Of a stretch of 5,723 bases of DNA, positions 4,765 through 5,723 are shown piece after piece (the first letter of the stretch is position 1; the number at the start of each line of letters is the position of its first letter). The notes beneath the pieces were generated by a model. The model had not been told where the DNA came from. It made no database searches and saw only the letters and a list, made by a program, of their open reading frames with translations. The stretch is from Pseudomonadota bacterium. GTDB taxonomy: Bacteria > Pseudomonadota > Gammaproteobacteria > Burkholderiales > Burkholderiaceae_C. The stretch covers positions 1-5,723 of the forward strand of contig JAFAGF010000248.1 of the NCBI GenBank assembly GCA_023422975.1. Reading direction: 5' to 3'. Position numbers and translations under genes: made by a program.

Positions 4765-5723
4765 ATGCAGGCTCAATCGAATCCCGACTTCATGGTGTTC
4801 ACCGGCAACGCCAACCCGGGCCTGGCGGCCGAGATCGCCGAGCACCTGGGCATTTCGCTGGGAGCCGCCAGCGTCGGCCGCTTCTCCGACGGGGAAGTGA
4901 CGGTCGAGATCAACACCAATGTGCGCGCGCGCGACGTGTTCGTGGTCCAGTCCACCTGCGCGCCGACCAACGAGAACCTGATGGAACTGCTGATCATGGT
5001 CGACGCGCTCAAGCGCGCCTCGGCCGAGCGGATCAGCGCCGTCATCCCCTACTTCGGCTACGCCCGCCAGGACCGCCGCCCGCGCAGCTCGCGCGTGCCG
5101 ATCTCGGCCAAGGTGGTCGCCAACCTGCTGCAGACCGTGGGCGTGAACAGCGTGCTGACCATGGATCTGCACGCCGACCAGATCCAGGGTTTCTTCGACA
5201 TCCCGGTCGACAATATCTACGCCTCGCCAGTGCTGCTGGGCGATCTGCGCCAGAAGAACTACCAGGATCTGCTGGTCGTCAGCCCCGACGTGGGCGGTGT
5301 GGTGCGCGCACGCGCGCTGGCCAAGCAGCTGGGCACCGACCTGGCCATCATCGACAAGCGGCGACCCAAAGCCAACGTGAGCGAGGTGATGCACGTCATC
5401 GGCGACATCGAAGGCCGCAACTGCGTGATCATGGACGACATGATCGACACCGCCGGCACGCTGGTGAAGGCGGCCGAAGTGCTGAAAGAGCGCGGCGCCA
5501 AGAAGGTGTACGCCTACTGCACGCACCCCATCTTCTCCGGCCCGGCCATCGAGCGCATCTCGCAGGGCACGGCACTGGACGAAGTGGTGGTCACCAACAC
5601 GATTCCGCTGAGCGACGCTGCGTCGCACTGCCCCAAGATTCGCCAGCTTTCCGTGGCGCCGCTGATCGCCCAGACGATCCAGCGCATTGCCCGCGGCGAG
5701 TCGGTGATGAGCCTGTTCCAGGA
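4765..5723 (+). CDS. prs: Ribose-phosphate pyrophosphokinase (PRPP synthetase), 3' end outside window
   Basis: Cytoplasmic enzyme that transfers pyrophosphate from ATP to ribose 5-phosphate, giving PRPP for purine, pyrimidine, NAD, histidine and tryptophan synthesis. 319 full codons are visible, so only a few C-terminal residues are missing (the family is about 315-325 aa). Key elements: FTGNANP near the N-terminus, SVGRFSDGE (36-44), GYARQDRR (98-105, ATP binding), [11 protein letters not shown] (134-144, metal-binding His136), the flexible catalytic loop DKRRPKANV (197-205) and the PRPP-binding loop [12 protein letters not shown] (221-232). The end ESVMSLFQ matches the usual C-terminus of beta-proteobacterial Prs. 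The start [14 protein letters not shown] fits relatives; an internal Met at residue 10 is the only alternative. No Shine-Dalgarno sequence precedes either. It lies 40 nt after tRNA-Gln, an arrangement conserved in betaproteobacteria, where rplY and pth usually follow. Confidence 0.97.
   Translation, partial: MQAQSNPDFMVFTGNANPGLAAEIAEHLGISLGAASVGRFSDGEVTVEINTNVRARDVFVVQSTCAPTNENLMELLIMVDALKRASAERISAVIPYFGYARQDRRPRSSRVPISAKVVANLLQTVGVNSVLTMDLHADQIQGFFDIPVDNIYASPVLLGDLRQKNYQDLLVVSPDVGGVVRARALAKQLGTDLAIIDKRRPKANVSEVMHVIGDIEGRNCVIMDDMIDTAGTLVKAAEVLKERGAKKVYAYCTHPIFSGPAIERISQGTALDEVVVTNTIPLSDAASHCPKIRQLSVAPLIAQTIQRIARGESVMSLFQ

Noticed and set aside
4636..5628. Long - strand open frame (330 codons) over prs and tRNA-Gln
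   Set aside because: It is antisense to a highly conserved gene and crosses a whole tRNA; composition is typical of a shadow frame.

Overview
The window looks like a piece of a betaproteobacterial chromosome, most likely from the Comamonadaceae (Comamonas/Acidovorax/Delftia relatives). The clues are a Prs protein that reads like the family's PRPP synthetase almost to its end, a lone Bug/TctC-type solute receptor, GC-rich third codon positions, AT-richer gaps, and two copies of an AGCGCT-type hairpin repeat that I recall as common in these genomes. The genus is inference.

Layout. Positions 1-373 hold no convincing gene. They contain a cluster of TTGCA/TGCAA half-sites (194-251) and, just before the first gene, two mutually exclusive RNA pairings, one of which would cover the Shine-Dalgarno (SD) sequence. 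Next, on +, come a predicted Tat-exported lipoprotein amidohydrolase of the YtcJ/NfdA type (374-2155), a hairpin terminator (2194-2233), and a periplasmic Bug receptor (2335-3321). A second copy of the hairpin repeat and an opposing terminator close the convergent gap (3322-3494). On the - strand is a TerC/YjbE-family membrane protein (3495-4202), a likely metal exporter. A 329-nt gap (4203-4531) carries a 19-bp dyad with the same arm length and spacing as the one upstream of the amidohydrolase, and a promoter-like stretch for the tRNAs. Two identical tRNA-Gln(TTG) genes follow (4532-4608, 4648-4724), then prs (from 4765), which runs off the right edge a few codons short of its expected end.

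How it fits together. The amidohydrolase and Bug receptor may form a small envelope scavenging module: cleave an N-acyl/N-formyl-type compound outside the cytoplasm and bind a released or related carboxylate. No membrane transporter genes are visible. tRNA-Gln followed by prs is a conserved betaproteobacterial arrangement and probably one transcription unit. The region left of the tRNAs looks like accessory chromosome, as ispE/lolB, usually found there, are missing.

I found no clear new multi-gene system. The most interesting signals are regulatory: a shared TTGCAyA-N5-TrTGCAA dyad in two distant gaps, and a switch-like leader at the amidohydrolase start.
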